Assembly (NCBI GenBank): GCA_964503235.1 | Contig: CAZCZJ010000016.1 | Span: forward strand, 1 to 34,066 | Reading direction: 5' to 3' | DNA from: W425 sp964503235 | Lineage (GTDB): Bacteria > Chloroflexota > Dehalococcoidia > Dehalococcoidales > RBG-16-60-22 | DNA: 34,066 nt | Shown here: piece by piece, positions 6,517-13,858 of the stretch | How positions within the stretch are numbered: position 1 is the first letter of the stretch | Layout: the number at the start of each line of letters is the position of its first letter | Translations under genes and position numbers: made by a program | Notes under the pieces: model-generated | What the model saw: only the letters and a program-made list of their open reading frames with translations | The model's database searches: none | Told to the model about the DNA's origin: nothing

Positions 6517-9500
6517 ATGTCTTACGCCGAACTCCACTGCCACAGCTACTATTCCTTTCACGACGGGGCCTCCTCGCTGGAGGAGCTGCTCCTGTGCGCC
6601 AGGGAACTGGGCTATCATGCCCTGGCTATCACCGACCACGATAACCTCTGCGGGGCGATGCGTTTCGCTCAGCTGGCACGCTCCCTGGAGATGAAAGGCA
6701 TTGTAGGCGCCGAGATTACGCTTCACGGCGGCTTTCACCTTACCCTGCTGGCAAAAGACCGGCAGGGCTACGGCAATCTCTGCCGCCTCATCACTGCCGC
6801 CCACGCCGCCGGTGAGCGCAACGAGCCCGAGCTGCCACCGGAACTCCTGCCGGAGCACGCCACCGGACTTATCACCCTGTCCGGTTGCCTGCGGGGAGAG
6901 CTGGCGCAACTGGTTGATAAATCACGGTTTGACGAAGCGAGAAAACTCGTCCGGCAGTATCTCGACTGGTTCGGCACCGAGAATTACTATATTGAGCTTC
7001 AGCAGAACCTGGCTTTCGGCGATACCGAGCGCAACAAGAGCCTCCTGGAACTGGCCCGGGAGACGGGCGCCAGGGTGGTGGCGACGGGCAACGTCCACTA
7101 TCACATCCGCGAAAGGCACCGCCTCCAGGACTGCCTGATAGCTATCAAGCACTGCCGGAGCCTGGAGGAGACCCACCGCGAGCGGCGGGCCAACTCCGAG
7201 TACTACTTGCGGGAGACGGCGGAGATAGAGAGCCTCTTCCGAGACTGTCGAGAGGCCCTAGCAAACACCGTGAAAATCGCCGAACGCTGCGCCTTCGACC
7301 TGACCCAGGACCTCGGCTATGCCTTCCCTGACTACCCGGCGCCGGAAGGGCATACCCCGGAGAGCTACCTGGAAAAGCTGTGCCGTGAAGCCGCCGTACG
7401 TCGTTACGGGGCGGTCACCCCCAGAGTGCAGCAACGGCTGGGCGAAGAGTTCCGGTTAATCAATAAGTATAATCTGGCCGGATTTTTACTGATGTACCAC
7501 GAGGTCATCAAGCTGGGGCGGGAGGTGATGATAGACCTGGGACTGAGCGACCCTTCTCTCACGGTAGAGGAGAACCCCCCGGGGAGGGGCCGCGGCTCTT
7601 CGGTAGCCCTGCTGGCGGGCTATCTCATCGGGCTGTCCCACATTGACCCCCTCCAGTACGACCTCTCGCTGGAGCGCTTCCTGCCGGACGACATCATGAC
7701 CAACGTGCCGGATATCGACCTCGATTTTCCCCGCAGCATCCGGGAGGAACTTATCCTGCGCACCCACGAGAAATGGGGCTGGGAGCGTGCTGCCCTCACC
7801 GGCACCATCGCCACCTACCTGATAAGAGGAGCGGTAAGAGATTTAGGCAAGGCGCTGGGTCTGCCCGAGGCAGAAATCGACCAGCTTGCCAGGCAGTCCG
7901 ACTGGGGCAGCGCCCGCAAGCTTAAAAGCAAGATGGAGCGTATGCCCAATTTCAAAGACAAGGTAGATGCCCCGGTATGGCGCGACCTTATCAGCCTGTC
8001 CGCCGAGCTGGACGGCTTTCCCAAGTACATGGGACAGCACCCCGGCGGCATGATTCTTTCTTCCAGTCCGCTGATAGACATCGTGCCGGTGCAGAGAGGC
8101 GCCATCGACGGGCGCTACGTGTGCCAGTGGGACAAGGACAGCATCGACGACGCTGGCTTCGTCAAGATAGACTTCCTGGCACTGGGGGCGCTTTCGCAGA
8201 TGCAGGAAGCCGTCGAGCTTATCAAAGACCGCACCGGGGAGCGTATAGATATGTCACGTATCGACTTCGAGGACAAAGACGTCTACGATATGCTCTGCAG
8301 GGGCGATACCATCGGTATCTTCCAGGTGGAGTCGGCCGCCCAGATGCAGACCATCACCCGCCTTTTTCCCCGGAACCTGCTGGACATGGCCCACGAGGTG
8401 GGAGCGGTGCGGCCGGGGGTGGGGGTCAATCACGGCGTCCAGGAATACCTTGCCCGGCGCACTAAACGCAAGCCGGTAACCTACGATTGCCCACTGGAGA
8501 AACACGCCCTGGAGCGTACGCTGGGAATCATCCTGTTCCAGGACCAGGTAAACCAACTGGCGATAGACGTAGCCGGATTCGCCCCCAGCGAAGCCGACCG
8601 CCTGCGCCGCGCCTTCGGACGAAAGCATAACGACGAGCTCATCGAGCAATACCGACAGAAATTCCTGGAAGGCGCCGCCGGCAAAGGCGTGGACAGGGAA
8701 GCGGCGGAAAAGATTTTTAAGAAATTCAACGGACAATACATGTTCCCGGAATCACATGCTTTTGCCTTCGGGGTAACGGCCTACCAGGCCTCCTGGCTGA
8801 AATACCACTATCCCCTGGAGTTTTTTGTGGCTATCTTCAACCAGCAGCCCATGGGTTTCTATAACCTGGAAACACTGAAGGAAGACGCTAAAAGACACGG
8901 GATAAAAGTGATTAACCCTGATATCAATAAGAGCCGGGCTAAGTGTGTCATCGAGGATGCGGAAAAAGCCCGTCCCTACACGAACGATTCGTCATTGCGA
9001 GGGCGAAGCCCGAAGCAATCCGCTCTTTCAGACCCGCCGGAGAGGAACGGATTGCTTCGCTGCGCTCGCAATGACCGGGAAGAGGAGCTGGATTCCCGCT
9101 GGAGTTTACCCCGTACGGCGATACGGGGCGGGTATGACAGCAGCGGGGAAGCTCGAAGGGGCGTCAGCCCCTTCGATAATAATTATCTCCCCCTCTCCAA
9201 GACTGGAGAGGGGGACCAAGGGGGTGAGGTTGACAAATCATTTCATAAAGGCGCTCTGCGCCTGGGGTTCCTGAACGTCCTGGGACTGGGTGAGGCTTCC
9301 GCCACGGCTATCGAAGAAGGCAGGGAAAAGCAGGGACCTTTCCAAAATATCGGGGACTTTCTGGAACGCACCGGGGTACTGGAGGAGGTGGCTCTCAACC
9401 TGGCCGGCGCCGGGGCTTTCGATAGTCTGGAAGCTAACCGGAGAAAGGTGAAATGGGAAATCGGGCTGAGATACCGTCCGGTAAACCGCCAGCTGGTATT

Positions 9501-9945
9501 ACCCCTGCCCGTAGAGCATAACATAGTGGAACTGGAATCACCCGGTGACTGGGAGCGCATGAAGGAGGAATACAGCATCCTCAGCCTTTTCCCCACCGGG
9601 CATATCATGTCGCGGCTGCGCCCCCGCTTTAACGGTAGTTTCCAGACCAGCCGTGACATAGATAAGCTGGGCGACGGCGCTGCGGTGACAACCGCCGGAC
9701 TGGTTATCCGACGGCAGAGACCCCACGGTAAGGTGGTGTTCGTTACTCTGGAAGACGAGTTCGGGCACATACCGTGCATGGTCTTCGGGAAGGTCTACGA
9801 ACGCTACGAACATAAATTCAGGTCGCCTTTCCTGATAATCAAAGGCAGGCTCACGCGGCGCGAGGGGACTCATAACGTGGTTATACAGCGGGTGAAGCCG
9901 TTCAGCGCGCTGGACAAGGTGCCGCTATCAAAAGACTGGCGATAA
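6517..9945 (+). CDS. dnaE2: Error-prone DNA polymerase III alpha subunit DnaE2 (ImuC)
   Basis: A C-family polymerase of 1142 residues, the catalytic member of the ImuB-DnaE2 translesion mutasome. The N-terminal PHP domain (residues 5-100: LHCHSYYSFHDGASS, ITDHDNLCGA) is followed by the polymerase palm with PDIDLDFP (Asp401, Asp403) and KIDFLAL (Asp552), the three metal-binding acids. Finger motifs (MGQHPGGM, FQDQVNQLAIDVAGF, RRAFGRKH, ESHAFAFGVTAYQASWLKYHYP), a helix-hairpin-helix part and a C-terminal OB fold follow, as in DnaE2. The family is usually about 1030-1080 residues. The extra length lies at about residues 818-911, between CVIEDAEK and GALRLGF, and is made of palindromic repeats. 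AGGA (6506-6509) sits 7 bases before the ATG. The operon promoter carries a LexA site. Confidence 0.93.
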   Translation: MSYAELHCHSYYSFHDGASSLEELLLCARELGYHALAITDHDNLCGAMRFAQLARSLEMKGIVGAEITLHGGFHLTLLAKDRQGYGNLCRLITAAHAAGERNEPELPPELLPEHATGLITLSGCLRGELAQLVDKSRFDEARKLVRQYLDWFGTENYYIELQQNLAFGDTERNKSLLELARETGARVVATGNVHYHIRERHRLQDCLIAIKHCRSLEETHRERRANSEYYLRETAEIESLFRDCREALANTVKIAERCAFDLTQDLGYAFPDYPAPEGHTPESYLEKLCREAAVRRYGAVTPRVQQRLGEEFRLINKYNLAGFLLMYHEVIKLGREVMIDLGLSDPSLTVEENPPGRGRGSSVALLAGYLIGLSHIDPLQYDLSLERFLPDDIMTNVPDIDLDFPRSIREELILRTHEKWGWERAALTGTIATYLIRGAVRDLGKALGLPEAEIDQLARQSDWGSARKLKSKMERMPNFKDKVDAPVWRDLISLSAELDGFPKYMGQHPGGMILSSSPLIDIVPVQRGAIDGRYVCQWDKDSIDDAGFVKIDFLALGALSQMQEAVELIKDRTGERIDMSRIDFEDKDVYDMLCRGDTIGIFQVESAAQMQTITRLFPRNLLDMAHEVGAVRPGVGVNHGVQEYLARRTKRKPVTYDCPLEKHALERTLGIILFQDQVNQLAIDVAGFAPSEADRLRRAFGRKHNDELIEQYRQKFLEGAAGKGVDREAAEKIFKKFNGQYMFPESHAFAFGVTAYQASWLKYHYPLEFFVAIFNQQPMGFYNLETLKEDAKRHGIKVINPDINKSRAKCVIEDAEKARPYTNDSSLRGRSPKQSALSDPPERNGLLRCARNDREEELDSRWSLPRTAIRGGYDSSGEARRGVSPFDNNYLPLSKTGEGDQGGEVDKSFHKGALRLGFLNVLGLGEASATAIEEGREKQGPFQNIGDFLERTGVLEEVALNLAGAGAFDSLEANRRKVKWEIGLRYRPVNRQLVLPLPVEHNIVELESPGDWERMKEEYSILSLFPTGHIMSRLRPRFNGSFQTSRDIDKLGDGAAVTTAGLVIRRQRPHGKVVFVTLEDEFGHIPCMVFGKVYERYEHKFRSPFLIIKGRLTRREGTHNVVIQRVKPFSALDKVPLSKDWR
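8991..9075. repeat. Palindromic repeat 1 inside dnaE2
   Basis: Outer arms GTCATTGC (8991-8998) and GCAATGAC (9068-9075). Second arms CGAAGCAATCCG (9011-9022) and CGGATTGCTTCG (9048-9059) are perfect inverted partners. This is the widespread CATTGCGAG...GAAGCAATC repeat seen in many bacterial genomes, here translated as part of DnaE2. Confidence 0.85.
9087..9141. repeat. Palindromic repeat 2 inside dnaE2
   Basis: Ends GCTGGATTCCCGC and GCGGGTATGACAGC form an imperfect outer stem. An inner stem pairs CCCCGTA (9109-9115) with TACGGGG (9122-9128). It resembles the common GGATTCCCGC...GCGGGAATGACA dispersed repeat. Confidence 0.8.
9154..9175. repeat. Hairpin 3 inside dnaE2
   Basis: Perfect 9-bp stem CGAAGGGGC (9154-9162) with GCCCCTTCG (9167-9175), loop GTCA. 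Third of four palindromes in the inserted segment. Confidence 0.8.
9189..9214. repeat. Palindromic repeat 4 inside dnaE2
   Basis: Perfect 11-bp stem CCCCCTCTCCA (9189-9199) with TGGAGAGGGGG (9204-9214). Same family as the intergenic copies at 3648-3699 and 20276-20333. Confidence 0.85.
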
Positions 9946-10044
9946 TCACGGATTAAAATCCCCCACCCATTTTCATCTTAATCCATATCTTATCTCTAAG
10001 TTTACACCATTGTAAAATATACCACCTCTTCACTCTATTAATAA

Positions 10045-10073
10045 TTGACGCCTTCGTGTAATCTCACTATAAT
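10045..10073 (+). promoter_or_regulatory. Strong promoter ahead of the decayed cupin/FAD genes
   Basis: TTGACG (10045-10050), 17 bases, TATAAT (10068-10073). A ribosome-binding site AAGGAGGT follows at about 10106-10113, 8 bases before the ATG of the broken cupin gene. The control region looks intact although the genes are not. Confidence 0.8.
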
Positions 10074-10121
10074 GCTCTATTAACTATCAATGATATTGCT
10101 ATATAAGGAGGTTATCTAAAA

Positions 10122-10451
10122 ATGGCAGAAACGAAATATGGGAAATAACTCATACCGATTCCTGTCGTCCCCATGAGCGGAAAAGGCAATGGTTATGAAG
10201 GATGGGACCTGGGAGGTGAGGTCCACATATGCATGGGAAAAGAAATGGAAGAGCATATTATTACTACATCTGCTCTGGTTTTTATCCCGGCAAAATTCAT
10301 TCGTTGCCCGATAAGCTACCACAACGTAACCAGGCCCTTTATCTTCATACAGGACCAGTATTCCACTAAAATAACAGAAAAACCCATAAAAAACCTGATA
10401 CCTGAAGAAGAAAAGGCTAAAATGGTTTCTTTTGATATGGATGGCACATAA
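10122..10451 (+). pseudogene. Cupin-family gene remnant with in-frame stop and N-terminal deletion
   Basis: Translation from ATG 10122, behind a near-perfect ribosome-binding site, gives MAETKYGK, then a TAA stop at 10146-10148. The same frame continues to 10451 and encodes the second half of a cupin. GGEVHICMGKEMEEHIITT and PFIFIQDQY align with GAEVVFYFGEEMEKHVFTR and PIIQIEVML of the intact cupin at 11016-11492. About 60 residues of the first half, including the HxH metal-binding motif, are missing. The later metal-binding His position reads Arg here (PAKFIRCP against PPGLPHCP). A shortened product could start at ATG 10173 (92 residues), but it would lack the metal site. Best read as a decayed paralogue. 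Confidence 0.8.
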
Positions 10452-10479
10452 ACATCCCTAGAAAACGAGGAGGTTCATC

Positions 10480-10860
10480 ATGTCTCAGGATAAAAATGTC
10501 GTGAGGGAATCAGCACGGGATATCCCGGTATACAAAAAGGTGGACGTTGTGGTATGCGGCAGCGGTTCGGCAGGGCTGGCGGCAGCGGTGTGCGCCGCGA
10601 GAAACGGGGTGGATGTACTCCTGGTCGAACGGAATTCCTTCCTGGGTGGACAGTCGACGGCATCGTTCCAGGTATGGTTCGGTGGCGCTACCGTGGCTAT
10701 TGCTGTCAAGAGTGGAGTTTTACCGAGAAACATTGATGTAGCAACGCTCAGAAAAACGCTGGAAAACCAGGGCGTCAACCTTAGTAAAGATGCCATGGAC
10801 CTTTCTGAGATACGGGAAAATATTGCACGACGGGGTGCCAAGATAAGCAGGATAGTGTAA
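10480..10860 (+). pseudogene. FAD-dependent oxidoreductase remnant (N and C ends joined)
   Basis: A 126-residue frame behind a GAGGAGG ribosome-binding site. Residues 20-62 are a classic FAD-binding Rossmann start (VDVVVCGSGSAGLAAAVCAA, then VLLVERNSFLGGQSTA). From about residue 75 the sequence matches what is usually the C terminus of such enzymes (AIAVKSGVLPRNIDVATLRKTLENQGV). Full-length relatives have roughly 450 residues, so some 300 residues of the middle were lost in frame. The fragment cannot hold a substrate domain and is called a pseudogene, though it may still be translated. It follows the cupin remnant by 28 bases and was probably co-transcribed with it. Confidence 0.8.
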
Positions 10861-10932
10861 GACAGGCAAACGAATATAAGCAGTGTCCTTTGAGTTCATG
10901 CTCCGACGAAACTGTTAAAGCTTTATCTGTGT

Positions 10933-10969
10933 TTCAGGTGGAGCCGGGGAGAGTCCCACTCCACCTGAA
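10933..10969. terminator. Hairpin between convergent genes
   Basis: A perfect 11-bp stem, TTCAGGTGGAG (10933-10943) with CTCCACCTGAA (10959-10969), with a further short GGG/CCC pairing in the loop. It lies between the FAD remnant and the convergent cupin gene and could stop transcription from both sides, although T runs are poor. Confidence 0.55.
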
Positions 10970-11015
10970 TACATTGCCGAGTTGTTAATATAGCATCGTG
11001 AAATCCGGCTTCAAG

Positions 11016-11492
11016 CTATAACACCTTAAAGTCCATTACATTCATCGGATTAAAGCCTTTATCTTTCTCAAAGTAAGGCTCCCGGGTACCGCCTTCCCCG
11101 GCAAGCATCACTTCAATTTGAATTATCGGACTGTCGACGCGAGTTATCTCCAGCGGGCAGTGGGGTAATCCCGGAGGCAGCGAGACAATCGTAGGACGGG
11201 TAAATACGTGTTTTTCCATCTCCTCACCGAAATAGAACACTACTTCTGCTCCGAAATCATCCGGGTCGTCTGGATTACCGCCATACCACGCTAGGAACTC
11301 CTGAAAATTATGAGTGTGACAGGGGTTATCCCCCTTAAACGGCTTCCTGACGAATTGATGGCCTATCGTGAAGTCATAGCCTAGCTGCTGGTGGCCGATC
11401 ATCAGCCCGTCAAAGACAACGCTTTTATCTGACTTCATGGATAGTCGCATATGTGGTGGATTATGGATGTACTGGTCATATTTACCGCTCAT
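11016..11492 (-). CDS. Cupin-domain protein
   Basis: A 158-residue single-domain cupin with a complete metal site: His59, His61 and Glu65 (CHTHNFQEFLAW) in motif 1, and His111 (PPGLPHCP) in motif 2. The family's substrate is unknown to me; related cupins in anaerobic Chloroflexota and Deltaproteobacteria are often small isolated genes. GGAGG (11499-11503) lies 6 bases before the ATG. A decayed paralogue lies about 560 bases away on the opposite strand, so the two may descend from a local duplication. It is transcribed alone. Confidence 0.8.
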   Translation of the reverse strand: MSGKYDQYIHNPPHMRLSMKSDKSVVFDGLMIGHQQLGYDFTIGHQFVRKPFKGDNPCHTHNFQEFLAWYGGNPDDPDDFGAEVVFYFGEEMEKHVFTRPTIVSLPPGLPHCPLEITRVDSPIIQIEVMLAGEGGTREPYFEKDKGFNPMNVMDFKVL

Positions 11493-11686
11493 TTAAAACC
11501 TCCACTAAATCATATTATATTGGGAGAGTCAGTCTCCATCGTACCGTAATATTTCAAACCTATTAAACCAGAGACGGGCACTAGTAATCAACTTTAAGCG
11601 CTAAGTGATTTATATAAGCATATTTTACACTCTGGCCTCTAGTTTTATCGCAGCCGCTGCCACTTAATTTTGGTTTCCAACTGATA

Positions 11687-12460
11687 TTAATGTGTAAGCA
11701 GCCGGTATTTACGCAAAGCGAGAGGCAATGTAATAAATATTAGTCCTGCATCCCATGCGAGTATCTTCCACAATGAAGAAGAGATGTCAGTTCCCCAAGA
11801 TAATCCACGTATGGTATCTACCATCGGCGTAACTGGGTTGATTTCAGCGAAGACTTGCAGCCAAGAAGGCATCGTCTCAATCGGTACATACAATGAACTG
11901 GCGAATACCAGCGGGAAAACCCAGACAAATCCCGCTACTTGAGCTGTTTCAACATCCTTTACCGAAATCCCTATGAAAACCCCAACCCAGGTTAACGCGA
12001 TGCCGAACAACACAATGAGCCAGATTCCTAAGAACGCTGGGCCAAAACCCGCCTCGAAGCGGAATCCAGCCGCATATCCTACTCCGATCATGATAACTAT
12101 CAGGGTAAGATATCGCAATGCATCTGATACAACACGACCGCTCAGGAGGGCAATACGTGCCATGGGTAACGAGCGAAAACGGTCGATCAGACCTTTAGAG
12201 AGGTCTTCTGAAATACCTACACTTGTCTGGGTAGAACCAAATACCACCGATTGTGCCAGGAACCCCGGTAAAAAGTATTGAATGTAGGCAACACCGCCGG
12301 TTTGAATAGCCCCGCCGAAAACATAATTGAAAAGGATTAACAATACAACATTCAGGATTATGTTTGTTAGAAGCAACTGTGGCAGCCGTAAATATCTTCT
12401 GACATCACGTTGTGTCATAACCCAGATATCGGAGAGGGTTTCCAATATTTTACGTCGCAA
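11687..12460 (-). CDS. ABC-2 type transporter permease (DrrB-like)
   Basis: A 257-residue integral membrane protein with about six hydrophobic segments and the ABC-2 family signature near the C-terminal third (PLVFASSLYVPIETMPSWLQVFAEINPVTPMVDTIRGL). With the ATPase 21 bases upstream it forms a DrrAB-type exporter for drugs, lipids or other hydrophobic compounds; the substrate is not predictable. The start appears to be TTG (12458-12460), with CAGGTAA upstream and no ATG nearby. It is the last gene of the desulforedoxin-ATPase-permease operon. Confidence 0.9.
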   Translation of the reverse strand: MRRKILETLSDIWVMTQRDVRRYLRLPQLLLTNIILNVVLLILFNYVFGGAIQTGGVAYIQYFLPGFLAQSVVFGSTQTSVGISEDLSKGLIDRFRSLPMARIALLSGRVVSDALRYLTLIVIMIGVGYAAGFRFEAGFGPAFLGIWLIVLFGIALTWVGVFIGISVKDVETAQVAGFVWVFPLVFASSLYVPIETMPSWLQVFAEINPVTPMVDTIRGLSWGTDISSSLWKILAWDAGLIFITLPLALRKYRLLTH

Positions 12461-12481
12461 TATATTACCTGCCGCTTTTCA

Positions 12482-13468
12482 TTAGTCTTTTCCGGCTTCT
12501 TCTTCAGCGGTATGCCCGGTAATGGAAAGAAATACATCGTCGAGTGTTGGTTGTGTCAATCCTAGTTCGGCTAGCTCTATCCCATCTGCGTCAAGTTTAC
12601 GCACGATATCAGTCAATACCGAAGTTCCTCCCGGTGCCGGGAAACTAATCTCTCCCATCTCGTTATTCTGGTTCACCTTACCCTGAGCGATTTCTTCAAG
12701 GAGTTCGGCAACTCGTGAAGTTTGGCTTCGGTCAGTGAGTCTCATTTTTACCCGAGTTTCACCGCCACAACAATCCTTTAGTTCTTGAGGAGTACCCTCT
12801 TGGATTATCTTGCCCTTTTCCATAATGGCTATTCTGTCAGCCAATCGATCGGCCTCTTCGAGGTATTGTGTAGTTAGAAAGACTGAATTGCATTGTTTAG
12901 CTTGAGATTTAATGACTTCCCAAAGACCGATTCGACTTCTCGGGTCAAGTCCGGTGGTTGGTTCATCCAGAAATAGTAATGATGGATTGGCCACGAGGGC
13001 CGCCGCCAGGTCTAGGCGTCTTCGCATCCCACCGGAATATGTCTTGGCCCTCCTGTTAGCGGCATCCGAAAGCTCGAAATATTCCAGCAATTCGGTTGCC
13101 CGTAGTATGGATTGCTTTTTACCGATATGATACAGCCGGCCAATCATCTCGAGATTTTCTTTTCCCGTCAGATTTTCGTCTACCGCCGGGTATTGACCGG
13201 CCAGTCCGATGATAGGCCTTACACTGGCTGGTTCACGTTCTACGTCGAAACCACCAACTGTTGCGGTTCCCGAATCCGGCCTGAGAAGCGTCGTAAGAAT
13301 GCGGATCAGTGTGGTTTTCCCCGATCCATTCGGCCCAAGGAGGGCGAAAACAATACCGGAATCAACCTGAATATTTATTCCGGATAATGCTTTCACCTTG
13401 CCGAAGCTCTTGTGAACACCATCTACCTGGATAGCGGCGTTTTCGCAGACAACGTTATTTTGATTCAT
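12482..13468 (-). CDS. ABC transporter ATP-binding protein (DrrA-like)
   Basis: A 328-residue ATPase with Walker A (GPNGSGKTT), signature (YSGGMRRRLDLA), Walker B (LLFLDEPTTGLDP) and switch His replaced by Gln in the H-loop position (LTTQYLEEAD), as in the DrrA subgroup. The C-terminal extension (about residues 235-328) ending in LGLTQPTLDDVFLSITG is typical of DAIP1/DrrA exporters. It energises the permease encoded just downstream. GAGGTTTTA precedes the ATG. It follows the desulforedoxin gene by 36 bases, in one apparent operon. Confidence 0.93.
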   Translation of the reverse strand: MNQNNVVCENAAIQVDGVHKSFGKVKALSGINIQVDSGIVFALLGPNGSGKTTLIRILTTLLRPDSGTATVGGFDVEREPASVRPIIGLAGQYPAVDENLTGKENLEMIGRLYHIGKKQSILRATELLEYFELSDAANRRAKTYSGGMRRRLDLAAALVANPSLLFLDEPTTGLDPRSRIGLWEVIKSQAKQCNSVFLTTQYLEEADRLADRIAIMEKGKIIQEGTPQELKDCCGGETRVKMRLTDRSQTSRVAELLEEIAQGKVNQNNEMGEISFPAPGGTSVLTDIVRKLDADGIELAELGLTQPTLDDVFLSITGHTAEEEAGKD

Positions 13469-13504
13469 TAAAACCTCAAGAATAGATCCAACCGGGCTTT
13501 TATA

Positions 13505-13627
13505 CTAGCTAATTTTTTCCATATCTTCGCCACAACAAACCAGTGTACCACCACCTGCTTTGGTAACAGTAACTTCGTTCCCACAGATATTACAGCGATA
13601 TTTTTCCCCGACTTCTTCTACTGCCAT
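13505..13627 (-). CDS. Desulforedoxin-like iron protein, 40 residues
   Basis: A very short gene with a near-ideal ribosome-binding site (AAGGAGGT, 13636-13643). The 40-residue product has Cys12-x2-Cys15 and adjacent Cys31-Cys32, the exact C-x2-C-x15-C-C spacing of desulforedoxin, and the diagnostic GGGTLVCCGEDM stretch. Such proteins bind one Fe(Cys)4 centre and are usually dimers; they are also found as the N domain of desulfoferrodoxin (superoxide reductase). Here the superoxide-reducing domain is absent, so an electron-transfer or metal role is inferred. It leads an operon with the DrrAB-like exporter and diverges from the heliorhodopsin gene. Confidence 0.9.
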   Translation of the reverse strand: MAVEEVGEKYRCNICGNEVTVTKAGGGTLVCCGEDMEKIS

Positions 13628-13687
13628 GGTTGGATACCTCCTTTCTAAAGATACTTATCAAAAAGAATTTTAATGTAAAGATTGTTA

Positions 13688-13716
13688 ATAATAAGTGATT
13701 TATATCACATTTTCAA
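13688..13716 (-). promoter_or_regulatory. Promoter of the desulforedoxin-ABC operon with CRP/FNR-like operator
   Basis: Reading the - strand, -35 TTGAAA (13711-13716), a 17-base spacer and -10 TATTAT (13688-13693). The spacer holds TGTGA-TATAAA-TCACT (13694-13709), an inverted repeat matching the CRP/FNR superfamily consensus TGTGA-N6-TCACA. A site between -35 and -10 would repress rather than activate. Confidence 0.65.
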
Positions 13717-13805
13717 GTAAGATATTTGGTTACAATCAGATAATAATGACAGTTTTTCAACACAAATAATGGATACTTGATTGCTATTGCATTTTTTCAA
13801 TATAT

Positions 13806-13814
13806 TGGTATAAT
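13806..13814 (+). promoter_or_regulatory. Extended -10 promoter of the heliorhodopsin gene
   Basis: TG-G-TATAAT (TATAAT at 13809-13814) is an extended -10. Only a weak TTGCAT -35 lies 16 bases upstream. AGAAGGAGGT (13844-13853) is the ribosome-binding site, with ATG at 13859. Confidence 0.6.
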
Positions 13815-13858
13815 CATAAAACAGTTTTAATTTGACCTCGAATAGAAGGAGGTAAACA

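Noticed and set aside
7486..8741. Long antisense and alternate-frame open stretches in dnaE2
   Set aside because: They are shadows in GC-rich coding sequence: arginine-, serine- and proline-rich, with no ribosome-binding sites.
8945..9274. Alternative + strand frame across the dnaE2 insertion
   Set aside because: It overlaps dnaE2 in another frame and its content comes from the palindromic repeats. No start signal or family match.
11611..11624. TAAGTGATTTATAT near 11611 as a second CRP/FNR site
   Set aside because: It shares one half with the operator at 13694-13709, but the second half-site (TCACA) is absent and it lies past the end of the operon.
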